Part shown: positions 1-8,193 of the stretch, in pieces
Layout of the letters: each line of letters starts with the position of its first letter
Position numbering within the stretch: position 1 is the first letter of the stretch
DNA from: JBLIRR01 sp049472395
GTDB taxonomy: Bacteria > SZUA-182 > DTGQ01 > JBLIRR01
Length of the DNA stretch: 64,000 nucleotides
Direction: 5' to 3'
NCBI GenBank assembly: GCA_049472395.1
Contig: JBLIRR010000015.1
Coordinates: forward strand, 1 to 64,000
Translations under genes and position numbers: made by a program
The notes under the pieces: generated by a model
Seen by the model: only the letters and a program-made list of their open reading frames with translations
The model's database searches: none
What the model was told of the DNA's origin: nothing

Positions 1-2
1 GG

Positions 3-584
3 GAAGGCTATGGTAAATATTATCGTATCGCTAGCCAAGATTTTACTTTGGCAGAAACGGGAAAGCCTTTTCGTTTTATAGTCAAACAGAATTTAGAAAC
101 CAATGAGATACGATGCTTCGGAAGTACTCACATTGATTATAGCCCTGTCAAAATACTCGACTCATATCATATCCGTTGGCCAGTTGAGACAGGGATAAAG
201 GACCTGATAGAAAATTATTTCCTGAACAATCCCACTGGTACATCACCGGAGAAAGTAGAAACACATTATTATTGTGTTATGTTGGCACGACTAACGATTG
301 ATTATTTTCGTACAGTTTTATGCATCCCAAAGTGGCGTAGTCCTGAAGATTGGGAGTGCGTTTTGAGCACCATCCGCACCAGTATATTCAGTAATCAGAA
401 TTGTGAGTTAAGTTTACATGAATCAGGGGATCTTCTCCTGACGTATCTTGATGGAGATTGTCACGGGATTAAAGCACATCTTGCAAAAGTATTGCAAGAT
501 CGTAAAATGGCAGGACTCAACCATGTTTCTTGGTGGGGAAACCGTGGCGTTCAGGTGGAAATTAAAAATCAGTTTGACTTTTAA
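3..584 (+). CDS. Transposase, C-terminal fragment (IS4-like DDE), cut by window start
   Basis: The frame is open from the first bases of the window, so the annotated protein is only the C-terminal part. It contains YHIRWPVE, which matches the Y-(2)-R-(3)-E core of the YREK signature around the last catalytic Glu in IS4-type DDE transposases. The usual Lys seven residues after the Glu is not obvious. The rest is a helical tail without further motifs. No terminal inverted repeat is clear downstream before the next gene at 762. Whether the full copy is active cannot be judged, because the two catalytic Asp residues would lie upstream of the window. Confidence 0.7.
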   Translation, partial: EGYGKYYRIASQDFTLAETGKPFRFIVKQNLETNEIRCFGSTHIDYSPVKILDSYHIRWPVETGIKDLIENYFLNNPTGTSPEKVETHYYCVMLARLTIDYFRTVLCIPKWRSPEDWECVLSTIRTSIFSNQNCELSLHESGDLLLTYLDGDCHGIKAHLAKVLQDRKMAGLNHVSWWGNRGVQVEIKNQFDF

Positions 585-761
585 TTTGGACTTCTAATCA
601 TCAGTGGCTATTGGACTTGAAATCTACCTGGAAAAGTCTGAACTTAATTATTGATAAGATTAAAAAATCCTATGGATATTTTCCCAAAAAATGTTTAATT
701 ACCTCCAATATTTAAGTCCTAAACGAAGAACGTTGCTTGATAAATCTTGGGTAGGATTATT

Positions 762-2213
762 TCAGCACGAAGTACTTCGCTCACTTCCTAATTTAAATTT
801 TTCCTGATTTTTATTAAGCATATATGCTTTTATTAAATATTCTTTTTTCATTATTAATGAGAATGTGTAGTCTAACAGAAATTGCGATATTTGACATGAT
901 GGGTCGTTTTTGCTTGTTGTATGATCAATTCCATCAACATAGTTCCATACAGGGCATATTCCACAGTAACTCTGATAAGCACATTTTTGGCATTCTGGGT
1001 AGGATGGAATCGACTCAGAGATTAACCTTGTTGCATTCTCGGATTTAGTTATTTCTTTGTAATTATTTCTAAATACATTACCAACTTTATATTTTTCAAA
1101 CTTTCTTCCTGGATAACAAGTATATATATTCCCCTTAATATCATAGCCAATTTGGCCCTTTATCATACCACATGGATTTCGATAATCTGTAAAACCCACA
1201 TCTCGTGAATTAGTTATTTTATCTAATGTCAGTCGGAACAGTCGTTCCACAATAAAATTTCCTTTTTCCCATTTTAATACAAGGTAGTCCAATAATTTTT
1301 TGTAATTGTCTAATCGCTCATTTATTGTTAATCCAAGATTATCCCATTTTAACTTAGCATTTCCAAATGGTCTTATGTAGTTAAGTGCTAAATCATATAT
1401 CCCAAATGATTCGAACATGTCTATGATTTGTCTATAATATTCTTTTGATAAAGAAGTAATCACGGCAAGTAGTCCAAATTTGATATTATTTTTTTCAAGT
1501 AGTTCAAGGGAATCGGCGAGTTTTCCCAAGGAGCCACTTTGGTCTGGAAAAACTCTTTGTTGGTCATGAATAAATTTAGGTCCATCAATAGAGGTAGCGA
1601 TTGAAATTTTATTTTTTTTTAAGAAATCACAATGTTTTTGCTTAAGTGCTATTAAATTAGATGTTGTACCAAAAATTAATTTGTATTGCCGATTATTCTT
1701 TTCTTTTGCATACTCTACAATACTCTTTAGAATTTGAAAATTCAGCAAAATTTCTCCACCCTGGAATTCAATATGTATCTTGTCGTTGTCTTGTTCAATA
1801 TTGGCCGCATCAAATATGAAATCTACTATTTTTTTTGCTGTATCTATTGTCATATTTTTTTCTTCGAATTTTTTATTATCGTTGCCCACGGAGGCCGAGC
1901 AATATGTGCACTGAAGATTACAATTGTCTGTGATGTTTATAATATGTAAAGGGGTAGAACGATTGTATTTATATTGGTGCCACTCATGATATGCCTCATA
2001 TATTTTTTGATGATTATTCTGGGTGATTATCAATTTCCTTTCTTCTAATTTATTAAAAAGATCCAATGGCAATCTTGTTGTTTTTGTATAGTTCATTTCT
2101 TTTTCTGATAATATAGTCCAGTCGCCAGACAGAGATGTAAGCACATACATTCCCTCGAACTTACGGGTCCTATATAAAGGCATCCAGTCATTCCGATAAC
2201 AAAATTTATTCAT
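762..2213 (-). CDS. HxsB-like radical SAM/SPASM peptide maturase
   Basis: A 483-residue radical SAM enzyme predicted to modify a ribosomal peptide or protein. The N-terminal about 95 residues form a HxsB-style recognition region. At about residue 98 the 4Fe-4S motif CNLQCTYC follows DN. Then come FQGGEILLNF, TSIDGPK and NYIRPFG, all characteristic of the HxsB (His-Xaa-Ser system) maturases as I remember them. The C-terminus is a SPASM domain for auxiliary clusters (CQKCAYQSYCGICP and a late Cys near NDPSC). The start at 2213 has an AGGAAA ribosome site. The gene lies 225 nt downstream of, and in the same direction as, a secreted protein with Y-X-acid triplets, its probable substrate. The usual second maturase HxsC and small HxsD are not seen nearby, so this would be a single-enzyme variant. 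Family assignment is from memory of conserved blocks. Confidence 0.85.
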   Translation of the reverse strand: MNKFCYRNDWMPLYRTRKFEGMYVLTSLSGDWTILSEKEMNYTKTTRLPLDLFNKLEERKLIITQNNHQKIYEAYHEWHQYKYNRSTPLHIINITDNCNLQCTYCSASVGNDNKKFEEKNMTIDTAKKIVDFIFDAANIEQDNDKIHIEFQGGEILLNFQILKSIVEYAKEKNNRQYKLIFGTTSNLIALKQKHCDFLKKNKISIATSIDGPKFIHDQQRVFPDQSGSLGKLADSLELLEKNNIKFGLLAVITSLSKEYYRQIIDMFESFGIYDLALNYIRPFGNAKLKWDNLGLTINERLDNYKKLLDYLVLKWEKGNFIVERLFRLTLDKITNSRDVGFTDYRNPCGMIKGQIGYDIKGNIYTCYPGRKFEKYKVGNVFRNNYKEITKSENATRLISESIPSYPECQKCAYQSYCGICPVWNYVDGIDHTTSKNDPSCQISQFLLDYTFSLIMKKEYLIKAYMLNKNQEKFKLGSERSTSC

Positions 2214-2438
2214 CTTTCTTTCCTAATTTTATCAATTATCTATGCGATAGAATTTGCTTCCTTTAGAGGCAATTCCCCATTCTTTTCATCTGTAAGGAAG
2301 CATTGTCTTTGATATATATATCCTTATTAAGATTAAATATTTTGATCTAGCATCAATACGATATCATCGCCCTTAATGTTTAGAATAACAAACTTATTAT
2401 CAAGGACGATGATAATTCATTATGGGACAAATCGATTT

Positions 2439-3251
2439 TTAATAATTATTATGATTATTTAACATATATATCGTTTTCAACTGTTCTGAAATGGCTACAC
2501 GAACATCTAAAGTGCTTTTTGTAGTACCACAATCATCAGAATATTCTGCGTATGAATCATATTCTGTATATTCAGAATATTCTGTGTAAAGATCTGAAGT
2601 TATATTAGGAACGTAATCATTAATTAATCCATCGATGAGTAAATTTGTAATAAGAGCTTCTCTAACTCTTTGTAAGTCTAACCCATATAGTGTATCAAGA
2701 TCTTCATCTGAAATAATATAATTTTCTTCCAATAACGCTAAGTTATCAATATATTTGTCTAAGAATTTTATATCTTTAGAAGCCGCGATAAAAAATCCGG
2801 CTACGTCCATATTTTTTTTGCGCACTTCTGTCATAGGAGCAGCCTGGGGATACTGGTACACGGGATAACCTTGTTGCCCCCATATGGGAGTATAACCTTG
2901 CCCCTCCACGGGAACACCATATGGTGTATTTGGTAGATAAGGCGTGTCTATTTTTGTTATAGGTTCAGCCGCATACGGCAATATAGTTTCTTTTATAGCT
3001 ACAGGAGGTAAAATAAAATTCGTAGTGGATGGTTTAATATGATTACTTAATGTTTGGTACAATGATAGTGATGCTTCATTCGATGATGGCGTTATTACAT
3101 ATGAATTAACCGAAGTTGTGGTTTGTGGATTAAAATCATATCGAGCTGTTGTTGTTATTTGGGCTTCAACTATAGTACCTTTGTATAGAAAAAATCCATA
3201 AATTAATGCAAATATTATCATAAATAATTTATATCCAATTTTTTCACTCAT
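2439..3251 (-). CDS. Secreted protein with tandem Tyr-X-(Glu/Asp/Ser) triplets, candidate maturase substrate
   Basis: A 270-residue protein of unknown family. Residues about 8 to 30 form one hydrophobic segment followed by VEAQ, consistent with a signal peptide or anchor. A Thr/Ser/Pro-rich region follows (to about 135), with VPVEGQGYTPIWGQQGYPVYQYPQ near its end. A helical segment covers about 140 to 220. Near residue 222 six perfect triplets occur in a row: YTE, YSE, YTE, YDS, YAE, YSD, then DCGTT and a short tail. HxsA proteins have His-X-Ser triplet repeats late in a secreted protein, and three-residue cyclophane maturases act on aromatic-X-X units, so the layout fits a substrate of the HxsB-like enzyme downstream. 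The start at 3251 has an AAGGAG site. The function of the product is unknown. Confidence 0.7.
   Translation of the reverse strand: MSEKIGYKLFMIIFALIYGFFLYKGTIVEAQITTTARYDFNPQTTTSVNSYVITPSSNEASLSLYQTLSNHIKPSTTNFILPPVAIKETILPYAAEPITKIDTPYLPNTPYGVPVEGQGYTPIWGQQGYPVYQYPQAAPMTEVRKKNMDVAGFFIAASKDIKFLDKYIDNLALLEENYIISDEDLDTLYGLDLQRVREALITNLLIDGLINDYVPNITSDLYTEYSEYTEYDSYAEYSDDCGTTKSTLDVRVAISEQLKTIYMLNNHNNY
2535..2588 (-). repeat. Six tandem Y-X-(E/D/S) codon triplets
   Basis: Fifty-four bases encode YTE-YSE-YTE-YDS-YAE-YSD without interruption. Codons differ between units (TAC and TAT; TCT, ACA, GCA, GAT), so the pattern is kept at protein level and is not a simple DNA microsatellite. The Tyr is always first, the middle residue is small or Asp, and the third is acidic or Ser. 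That periodicity is what a processive radical SAM cyclophane enzyme would need; the chemistry is inference. Confidence 0.85.
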
Positions 3252-3265
3252 TTATTCTCCTTAAA

Positions 3266-3347
3266 ACTCGATGTTCAAGTTTTTTCTCTAACTGATTAAT
3301 TTTATTGAAAAACACAAATTGCATTTTAAAAAAATTGAACATCGAGT
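3266..3347 (-). promoter_or_regulatory. Leader hairpin ahead of the triplet-repeat gene
   Basis: A perfect 13-base inverted repeat, ACTCGATGTTCAA at 3266 to 3278 and its complement at 3335 to 3347, sits just upstream of the AAGGAG ribosome site of the gene starting at 3251. In the transcript the second arm is followed by TTTT and then the ribosome site, so it could act as an attenuator, a protein-binding stem or an mRNA stabiliser. The loop is about 56 nt. Its role is not established. Confidence 0.5.
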
Positions 3348-3441
3348 AAAAAAATATTATTTTAAAATTTAAATATTTTAAATGTATAAGCTTTCTTCTT
3401 GGACTCAAGTAATGACAACTACTTAAATCCCTTTTTTCTTG

Positions 3442-3555
3442 TTAAGATAAATTAGATATTTCATCACCTCCTTTTAGTATCCCTATTAATTTGGGCATCA
3501 TAAAAATAAATATTGTTTTTTCATTAATGGATAATATTATTGATTCATTAATCAT
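3442..3555 (-). CDS. Possible 37-residue peptide with a KGGDE motif
   Basis: A short open frame on the same strand and just upstream of the triplet-repeat gene. It reads MINESIILS at the start and LKGGDEISNLS at the end, with a MMPKLIG block inside. An AGGAGG sequence lies 18 nt before the ATG, farther than normal, and a second AGGAGG lies inside the frame where it encodes Lys-Gly-Gly. Both facts weaken the case; another start may be used. Its place beside a peptide-modifying enzyme is the only reason to list it. No family recognised. Confidence 0.25.
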   Translation of the reverse strand: MINESIILSINEKTIFIFMMPKLIGILKGGDEISNLS

Positions 3556-3621
3556 TTAAATGTCTAAAAAATTCCTCCTTTCTTTTAGGATATGGGTAAT
3601 TTTTACCCATTCATAAGTATT

Positions 3622-3668
3622 AAAAAAAAAAGCCCACCTCAAGACATCTAAGTCTTTAAAGCAGGCTT
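3622..3668 (-). terminator. Rho-independent terminator
   Basis: On the minus strand an AAGCC / GGCTT stem encloses a second AAGAC / GTCTT stem and is followed by a run of about ten T (ten A at 3622 to 3631 on the plus strand). It would end transcription from the gene at 3692 to 3901, separating it from the small peptide and triplet-repeat gene downstream. Confidence 0.6.
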
Positions 3669-3691
3669 CGTACTTTACGAGTATCCCTAAA

Positions 3692-3901
3692 TTATTTAGC
3701 TATATTTCTTTCTTTTGATAATATTATGGCCTCACTTTTATTTAAGTTGGTAATTCCTCCTTTAAAAAAATTTAGCTGAAGATTTCCAGTAAAATGATCT
3801 TCTATCAATTTATCGATTATTTCAAACACTTTATCTTTTGACCTATAATTCTTATTTTCTTTCCTATCTGATATATTATATGAAATTGTCCAGATTTCCA
3901 T
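3692..3901 (-). CDS. Small hypothetical protein, 69 aa
   Basis: Not recognised. The protein is basic and mixed helix/strand, beginning MEIWTISYNISDRKENKNY, with FKGGITNLN before the tail. The sequence ahead of the ATG (AAAAGATAAA) is a weak ribosome site. A good terminator follows at 3622 to 3668, which supports a real transcript. Its position near the HxsB-like maturase makes an accessory role possible, but it does not look like HxsD to me. Confidence 0.4.
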   Translation of the reverse strand: MEIWTISYNISDRKENKNYRSKDKVFEIIDKLIEDHFTGNLQLNFFKGGITNLNKSEAIILSKERNIAK

Positions 3902-4891
3902 TTTATCTTTTTATTAATATAACTCTCTATGTCAAACTCAATAATTAACGGACAATCGTTCTTTTTATAACTTACACCAAGTTTAACTAATCATATTATT
4001 TTAAAAATTAATTTACCCAGAAAGGCTTCTCCCGAAACAGCCAACCCCTTACTTATCCGTAGGTCCTTTATCTAACTTCTGTATAAAAGACTAATATTCT
4101 TATTCCTATAGTATTAGTATAAAATATTTATTATTTTAAAAAATATTTTATTATAAAAAAATAATATTTCTATTCTTAGTAATTATAACTGTGGGAGTTT
4201 GGATGCCTGAGTACCCAAGGCAGCCTTTTTTTACATGAGATTGTTATCGCTCAACACTTGGTATTCCCAAGAAGCATAGAGCCCATCAAAAGCTTCCTAT
4301 TCATACTCTGTGTTGTGTCGTTTAGGCAGAGGGGATTGATCCACGATATTGGCGTCAAAAGCCTTATCGTAACCCTTTACGACACCACCCTTTAGTCAAT
4401 ATTTGCAGAATTTAACTATCTTTACGTTTAAATATTCCCCGCGTCCTTAGTTTAATATAGTTCTTTTTGGACCAGTGGGAGCATTTTTATCTTATTTCGT
4501 GAACCTTAACTTTTGCTAAATATAAAAGAAAGTTGGTTGTTAGAATGATAATGTGCCTAAAATCAGACGTGTAAGGCTTTCTGTGTTGGCTAATTAGCCT
4601 TGGGCTTTTCTACAATGCCTAACTAGCATACCTTGTATGGATGCATGGCGATACTTCTTTATAGCCCATAGAATTATCTCTTAAAATAATCCTATATTGC
4701 TTTTTCCATTTCCATCAAATGAGTTTCCAAAAAGAACCAACATCAAACAACGGGGTCATCTGGATCATAAACATACACTTTTTTTCTTGGCACAAAAAAA
4801 GTTATGGGCTCTATTTCGTGAACCTTAACTTTTGCGAAATGAGAAGTTTTGGGCAAAAAAGCCAATTTTTACATATCTATTGTATTAGTTT
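3902..4891. other. About 1 kb without an intact gene; decayed DNA with repeats
   Basis: No long open frame. On the minus strand around 4220 to 4400 a frame reads GYDKAFDANIVDQSP and, after a stop, EAFDGLYASWEYQVLSDN, which looks like a decayed coding sequence of unknown family. A 28-base direct repeat pair (4494 and 4813) and an 11-base inverted pair (TTCTTTTTGGA at 4461, complement at 4726) suggest remains of a small mobile element. A 12-base palindrome GGCTAATTAGCC is at 4588 to 4599. Confidence 0.5.
4494..4840. repeat. 28-bp direct repeat pair
   Basis: ATTTCGTGAACCTTAACTTT starts both copies, at 4494 to 4521 and at 4813 to 4840, with 27 of 28 bases identical and about 290 bases between them. 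Such a pair could be duplicated element ends or recombination scars. No coding frame spans them. Confidence 0.6.
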
Positions 4892-5194
4892 CTAATATAA
4901 AAATCCTGATTTAGTCTTATCATCGTTTGTAAGTGTAGTAGAGGGCTCTGAGTCGTCATTTGTAAATATCAAAGAGGACTCCGAATCTTCAATGCACGCA
5001 TCACAGCCTTTAGCTTCACATGTTGAAGAAAGAGGAGTACCATCAGCATATTCAGTAACTCCATTACGACACACCACTCCACTATGCCATGAACAGCATC
5101 CTTGACAATTTCCAGAGGCTTTCTTGGAATAGAAAAGGCAGGTTAATATTATTATGTAGCAAATTAAAACATATTTTTTAAAATATATGCTCAT
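4892..5194 (-). CDS. Small secreted cysteine-rich protein
   Basis: A 100-residue protein with an N-terminal hydrophobic segment (about residues 8 to 26) ending KKASG, a good signal peptide. The mature part has CQGCCSWHSGVVC, then DGTPLSSTC and GCDACI: eight Cys in about 45 residues. I have a memory of the CxGCCSxHxGV...C...DGTPLS...C pattern in uncharacterised small exported bacterial proteins, but no function is known to me. The tail contains two copies of a TNDD(S/K) motif and is acidic. The ribosome site AAGGAG precedes the ATG. It stands alone in decayed DNA, so it may be a recent or selected cargo gene. Confidence 0.65.
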   Translation of the reverse strand: MSIYFKKYVLICYIIILTCLFYSKKASGNCQGCCSWHSGVVCRNGVTEYADGTPLSSTCEAKGCDACIEDSESSLIFTNDDSEPSTTLTNDDKTKSGFLY

Positions 5195-5518
5195 CTCTTT
5201 TCTCCTTTAATTTTACTATTTATTTTATTAAATAGGCTTATTATATCAATTGATCTATTAAAATAAAAATAATTAATGATATTTTTTAATAGAATTTTTT
5301 GGAAAATCGAGTTCCCCTCATCCTTCATTATTGGATTCTGGTTTACCGATAATGCATTATGGGATCATTGATATTTGGTATCATGGTCGGATGATAAAGG
5401 AAAAATAATTAAAATTTAAAACCATCCAGGTAATTGAAGATAAATAACAAAACAACAATTAACACCATCAACGCTTTTTGAATTTTAATAATACCAAAAC
5501 AATGAGAAAAGAATAATT

Positions 5519-5788
5519 CTACGCTTCTCTGTTAACTATCTTTTTCAACTCTTTCCCTGGTTTAAACACTGGATGTTTCTTGGACGGAATTTCAATCGAT
5601 TCACCAGTTTTAGGATTTCTTGCTAAGCGTCCATCCCGTTATTTTACTTTGAAACTTCCAAATCCCCGCACCTCGACTTTATCACCTGCAGCCAGAGCTT
5701 GAACAATACTATCAAATATAGTGTTAACAGCTATCTCTTACATCTCCTTAGATAAATTTTATGATTGAGCGATTCCCTGTTTGATAAG
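5519..5788 (-). pseudogene. Decayed HU/IHF-family DNA-binding protein gene
   Basis: Translating the minus strand gives a near copy of the intact HU at 8768 to 9049: LIKQGIAQS, stop, NLSKEM, stop, then IFDSIVQALAAGDKVEVRGF, GSFKVK, stop, RDGRLARNPKTG and KKHPVFKPGKELKKIV. At least three in-frame stops are present and no start is left, while most amino acids are conserved. It is therefore a recent pseudogene, either a duplicate of the downstream copy or the remnant of a second element. Confidence 0.9.
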
Positions 5789-6092
5789 TATCTAATCTGA
5801 CGACTTAATAGGTGAAATCTTCTACTTTGCCCCTGGTTGCAGCTTTGCTAATACTGGGCCTACGCCGGAGAGTCAACTCAACAAACAGTGCACCGTGACG
5901 TATCGATACCATACCGCTGCCCGATAAACCCGAAGATCGAATTTCTGTTATTTTGAAGAAGATCACCCCAGTAATCAATCAAATCTTCCACTATGCCATG
6001 ACAGTGGCCATCGGCACCTGACCCTATGCAGAATCATCCAAGGGAGAAATAGTTATGAATTAGGACAAAAAAATTTAGAAAAAAGTTAACTG
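5789..6092. other. Intergenic stretch, possible coding remnant
   Basis: About 300 nt between the HU pseudogene and the M48 gene. On the minus strand two overlapping open frames of 40 to 60 codons occur, one containing WGDLLQNNRNSIFGFIGQRY, the other RHGALFVELTLRRRPS. Base composition is richer in G and C than the neighbourhood. I cannot assign either to a family; probably the decayed end of a foreign gene. Confidence 0.35.
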
Positions 6093-7625
6093 TTAGTATT
6101 TACCATTCCACTCTCTCAGCACCTTCAATTTTTGTTCATATGACGACAAAGGAGGGTACGGAGGCTGATCGAGCCGATAGGGTTTTAATCTTTTCGCTTT
6201 TGTCTCTATGTCTGGCAACTTGTTCTGGATCGCTACAAACAGATCTGGATACCAACGGAACAAAGTGTTTGAAAGTAGATAATCGTAAGTGATCGCTTGA
6301 AGGAATTGCTCAGGTGAACCTTTAAGAATATTAAGTTGATCTTGGATACCACTCAAATCGTTTGGGTTTTTCTCAAGCTCATCTTGCAGTAAGACCAGCT
6401 CATATGAGCCGATCTCGGCTTTTTCAAGCAATGATTTGAACTGTCTCACGTCTAGTTGTTTCCCCTCACCGGCGGCAGATACAAGTTGAATCGCCTGTTT
6501 GAGTGCATCTTGATTTTTTGCTCCCTTTAGCAAGTCTTTTTGTCGTTCTATAAACACGAAAATTGCGGTCGCAATTTCGTCATTTGCGAACTTATCGTTA
6601 ATGAAAGAGGCTATCATCCGGTCCACTTCTATTAGGAAAGACTGGCGAAAGGCACGAACTTTTCTGAATTCTTCCAGAAAAAGACCATAGTCATTCTGCA
6701 AAACGTCTCGGTGAGGTGGGAGCGGGTTCAATTTCGTCAAATTACTACCCATTTCATCGTTACCAACGATATCGACATAGGCTTTTTGAATGATTGCAAT
6801 TCTTTGCGCAGGAGTCGGATACTCAGCAGCTTTGCCGTAGTACCGCCGGCGGGTTTGATTCAAATCTAGCCATGGTAATAATTGAGCGGGTTGGATTAGA
6901 GAATTTAAACAGATTCGCGCCGCTAGCTCGTCCGCAGCAAGTTCCATCTCTCTTCGTCTAAAATTCCATTTTAAATTTTGAATACCGCGGTCTTTTTCGG
7001 CAGGGAACTCCCGGTTAACTATATTTTCATGGTCGAGTTTTAGATGGCTGGCCTCATGGGCCAAGATAAAACCGAGAATATTTTTGAAGATTACTTTTTT
7101 GGCTCGTTCTTTGATATGCCATAGAAATACATTTTGGTCATATGTGTATTTTGCCGTATTCCGAACATCCAGTAAAGATAGTTTCTTGTTATCGTTTAAA
7201 GCGGCAGCATAGGCCAGATTGAATTCCATTTGATGGTAGGGATCATTTTTCGCCTCAGCAGCAGAAAGCTCTTCAGCAAAATGTTCAACCAGATCCAAGA
7301 GAGCCATGTCAAAATAGATAGTATTACGATTTGTAAACGCTTCTGCTCTGCCCCGATTGGTGATAATCACCTTTGTTGAACGCAAAATTTTTTTTAGCGC
7401 TTTATCCGCCCGAACAGATAGAATATGCTGAAGTTGTTTGATTTCACTTGCATATTTAGCACGATCTTTTTGGTAGGCTTTGTCTAAACGTCGAGGCTGT
7501 TCCAAATAAAAAGTGTAGTTCTCATTTGTTTGCGCCATTGAATCTCTTTTTCCGACTAATGTAACCAGCAGTATAATCGTAACTGCTGTGAATCGATACA
7601 TTGATTTAGTCAGTATCTGTTTCAT
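6093..7625 (-). CDS. M48-type zinc metalloprotease, exported
   Basis: An exported or membrane-anchored protease of 510 residues from the preferred ATG at 7625. An upstream start at 7676 in the same frame is possible but would place 17 cysteine-rich, basic residues before the signal peptide. Residues about 8 to 32 are the hydrophobic signal. The zinc motif AHEASHLKLDHE (HExxH) lies about residue 190, and RREMELAADELAAR supplies the third ligand Glu and the Asp, as in M48 peptidases such as BepA/LoiP. The C-terminal half is helical without a recognised domain. The start overlaps the end of the upstream membrane gene (7606) by 20 nt, so the two are co-translated. M48 family proteins usually act in envelope quality control; a toxin or defence role is also possible in an island. 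Confidence 0.8.
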   Translation of the reverse strand: MKQILTKSMYRFTAVTIILLVTLVGKRDSMAQTNENYTFYLEQPRRLDKAYQKDRAKYASEIKQLQHILSVRADKALKKILRSTKVIITNRGRAEAFTNRNTIYFDMALLDLVEHFAEELSAAEAKNDPYHQMEFNLAYAAALNDNKKLSLLDVRNTAKYTYDQNVFLWHIKERAKKVIFKNILGFILAHEASHLKLDHENIVNREFPAEKDRGIQNLKWNFRRREMELAADELAARICLNSLIQPAQLLPWLDLNQTRRRYYGKAAEYPTPAQRIAIIQKAYVDIVGNDEMGSNLTKLNPLPPHRDVLQNDYGLFLEEFRKVRAFRQSFLIEVDRMIASFINDKFANDEIATAIFVFIERQKDLLKGAKNQDALKQAIQLVSAAGEGKQLDVRQFKSLLEKAEIGSYELVLLQDELEKNPNDLSGIQDQLNILKGSPEQFLQAITYDYLLSNTLFRWYPDLFVAIQNKLPDIETKAKRLKPYRLDQPPYPPLSSYEQKLKVLREWNGKY

Positions 7626-8193
7626 CTGGGTAAAGCAAGGTTTCGAGCATTTGCAGTTCTTTTTGTTCCTTTTCATTTAGAGGTACTTTTTGAGTTAGCA
7701 CTTGGTAACGCTGATATTGTTTGGAATTCATAGTGATAGAATCTAGTTTAGTTTTCAGTCCTTCACGTAACTCCTTGAGACTTTCAGTGGATTCCCCTTT
7801 ATCCATTCGCAGCAATAGCGTACGAGTGTCGAGGAAAAATGCGGTTGGAGTCCATTGACCGTCGATACGCTTCGTGTCTTCCACACCAAAAAAAAGCGGT
7901 TCTGCCATCTGAGCTGTTTCAGGTCTTTCACTGAGCGAGACCCCTTCTGTGTCTCCCCCAACCTTTATGGCTGCGCGCATCGTTGTAACCAGAACTACAG
8001 CACCTAAAGCAGCAAAAAATAGCCCAGGCCCGAAGTTTTTTAACTGAATTCCGAAACCAGACGCCGAACCTTGGGCTTTGTCGATGCCTAGTACAAACAG
8101 CCTATACCCCAGATAAATGGATAAAATACCACCTATCACTATCAAAGACCGTTCAACCATTCTGAGGAGCGGAGCCAAAATTTCGATATTCAT
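7606..8193 (-). CDS. Membrane protein paired with M48 protease
   Basis: A 195-residue protein with two predicted membrane segments, about residues 18 to 35 and 50 to 70, and a soluble C-terminal region of about 110 residues rich in Lys and Glu (SLKELREGLKTKLDS, LNEKEQKELQMLETLL). I do not recognise the family. It overlaps the M48 protease downstream by 20 nt, so it is probably a partner, for example an anchor or regulator. No gene-like neighbour precedes it for about 570 nt, so transcription probably starts shortly upstream. Confidence 0.65.
   Translation of the reverse strand: MNIEILAPLLRMVERSLIVIGGILSIYLGYRLFVLGIDKAQGSASGFGIQLKNFGPGLFFAALGAVVLVTTMRAAIKVGGDTEGVSLSERPETAQMAEPLFFGVEDTKRIDGQWTPTAFFLDTRTLLLRMDKGESTESLKELREGLKTKLDSITMNSKQYQRYQVLTQKVPLNEKEQKELQMLETLLYPDETDTD

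Noticed and set aside
4588..4599. Palindrome GGCTAATTAGCC as terminator or operator
   Set aside because: No gene end or promoter close by and no T-run; likely part of decayed DNA.
5829..5850. Possible left attachment site resembling the comM junction (CTGGTTGCAGCT)
   Set aside because: Only a short match to GTTGCAGCT, no reading frame for the C-terminal part of ComM nearby.
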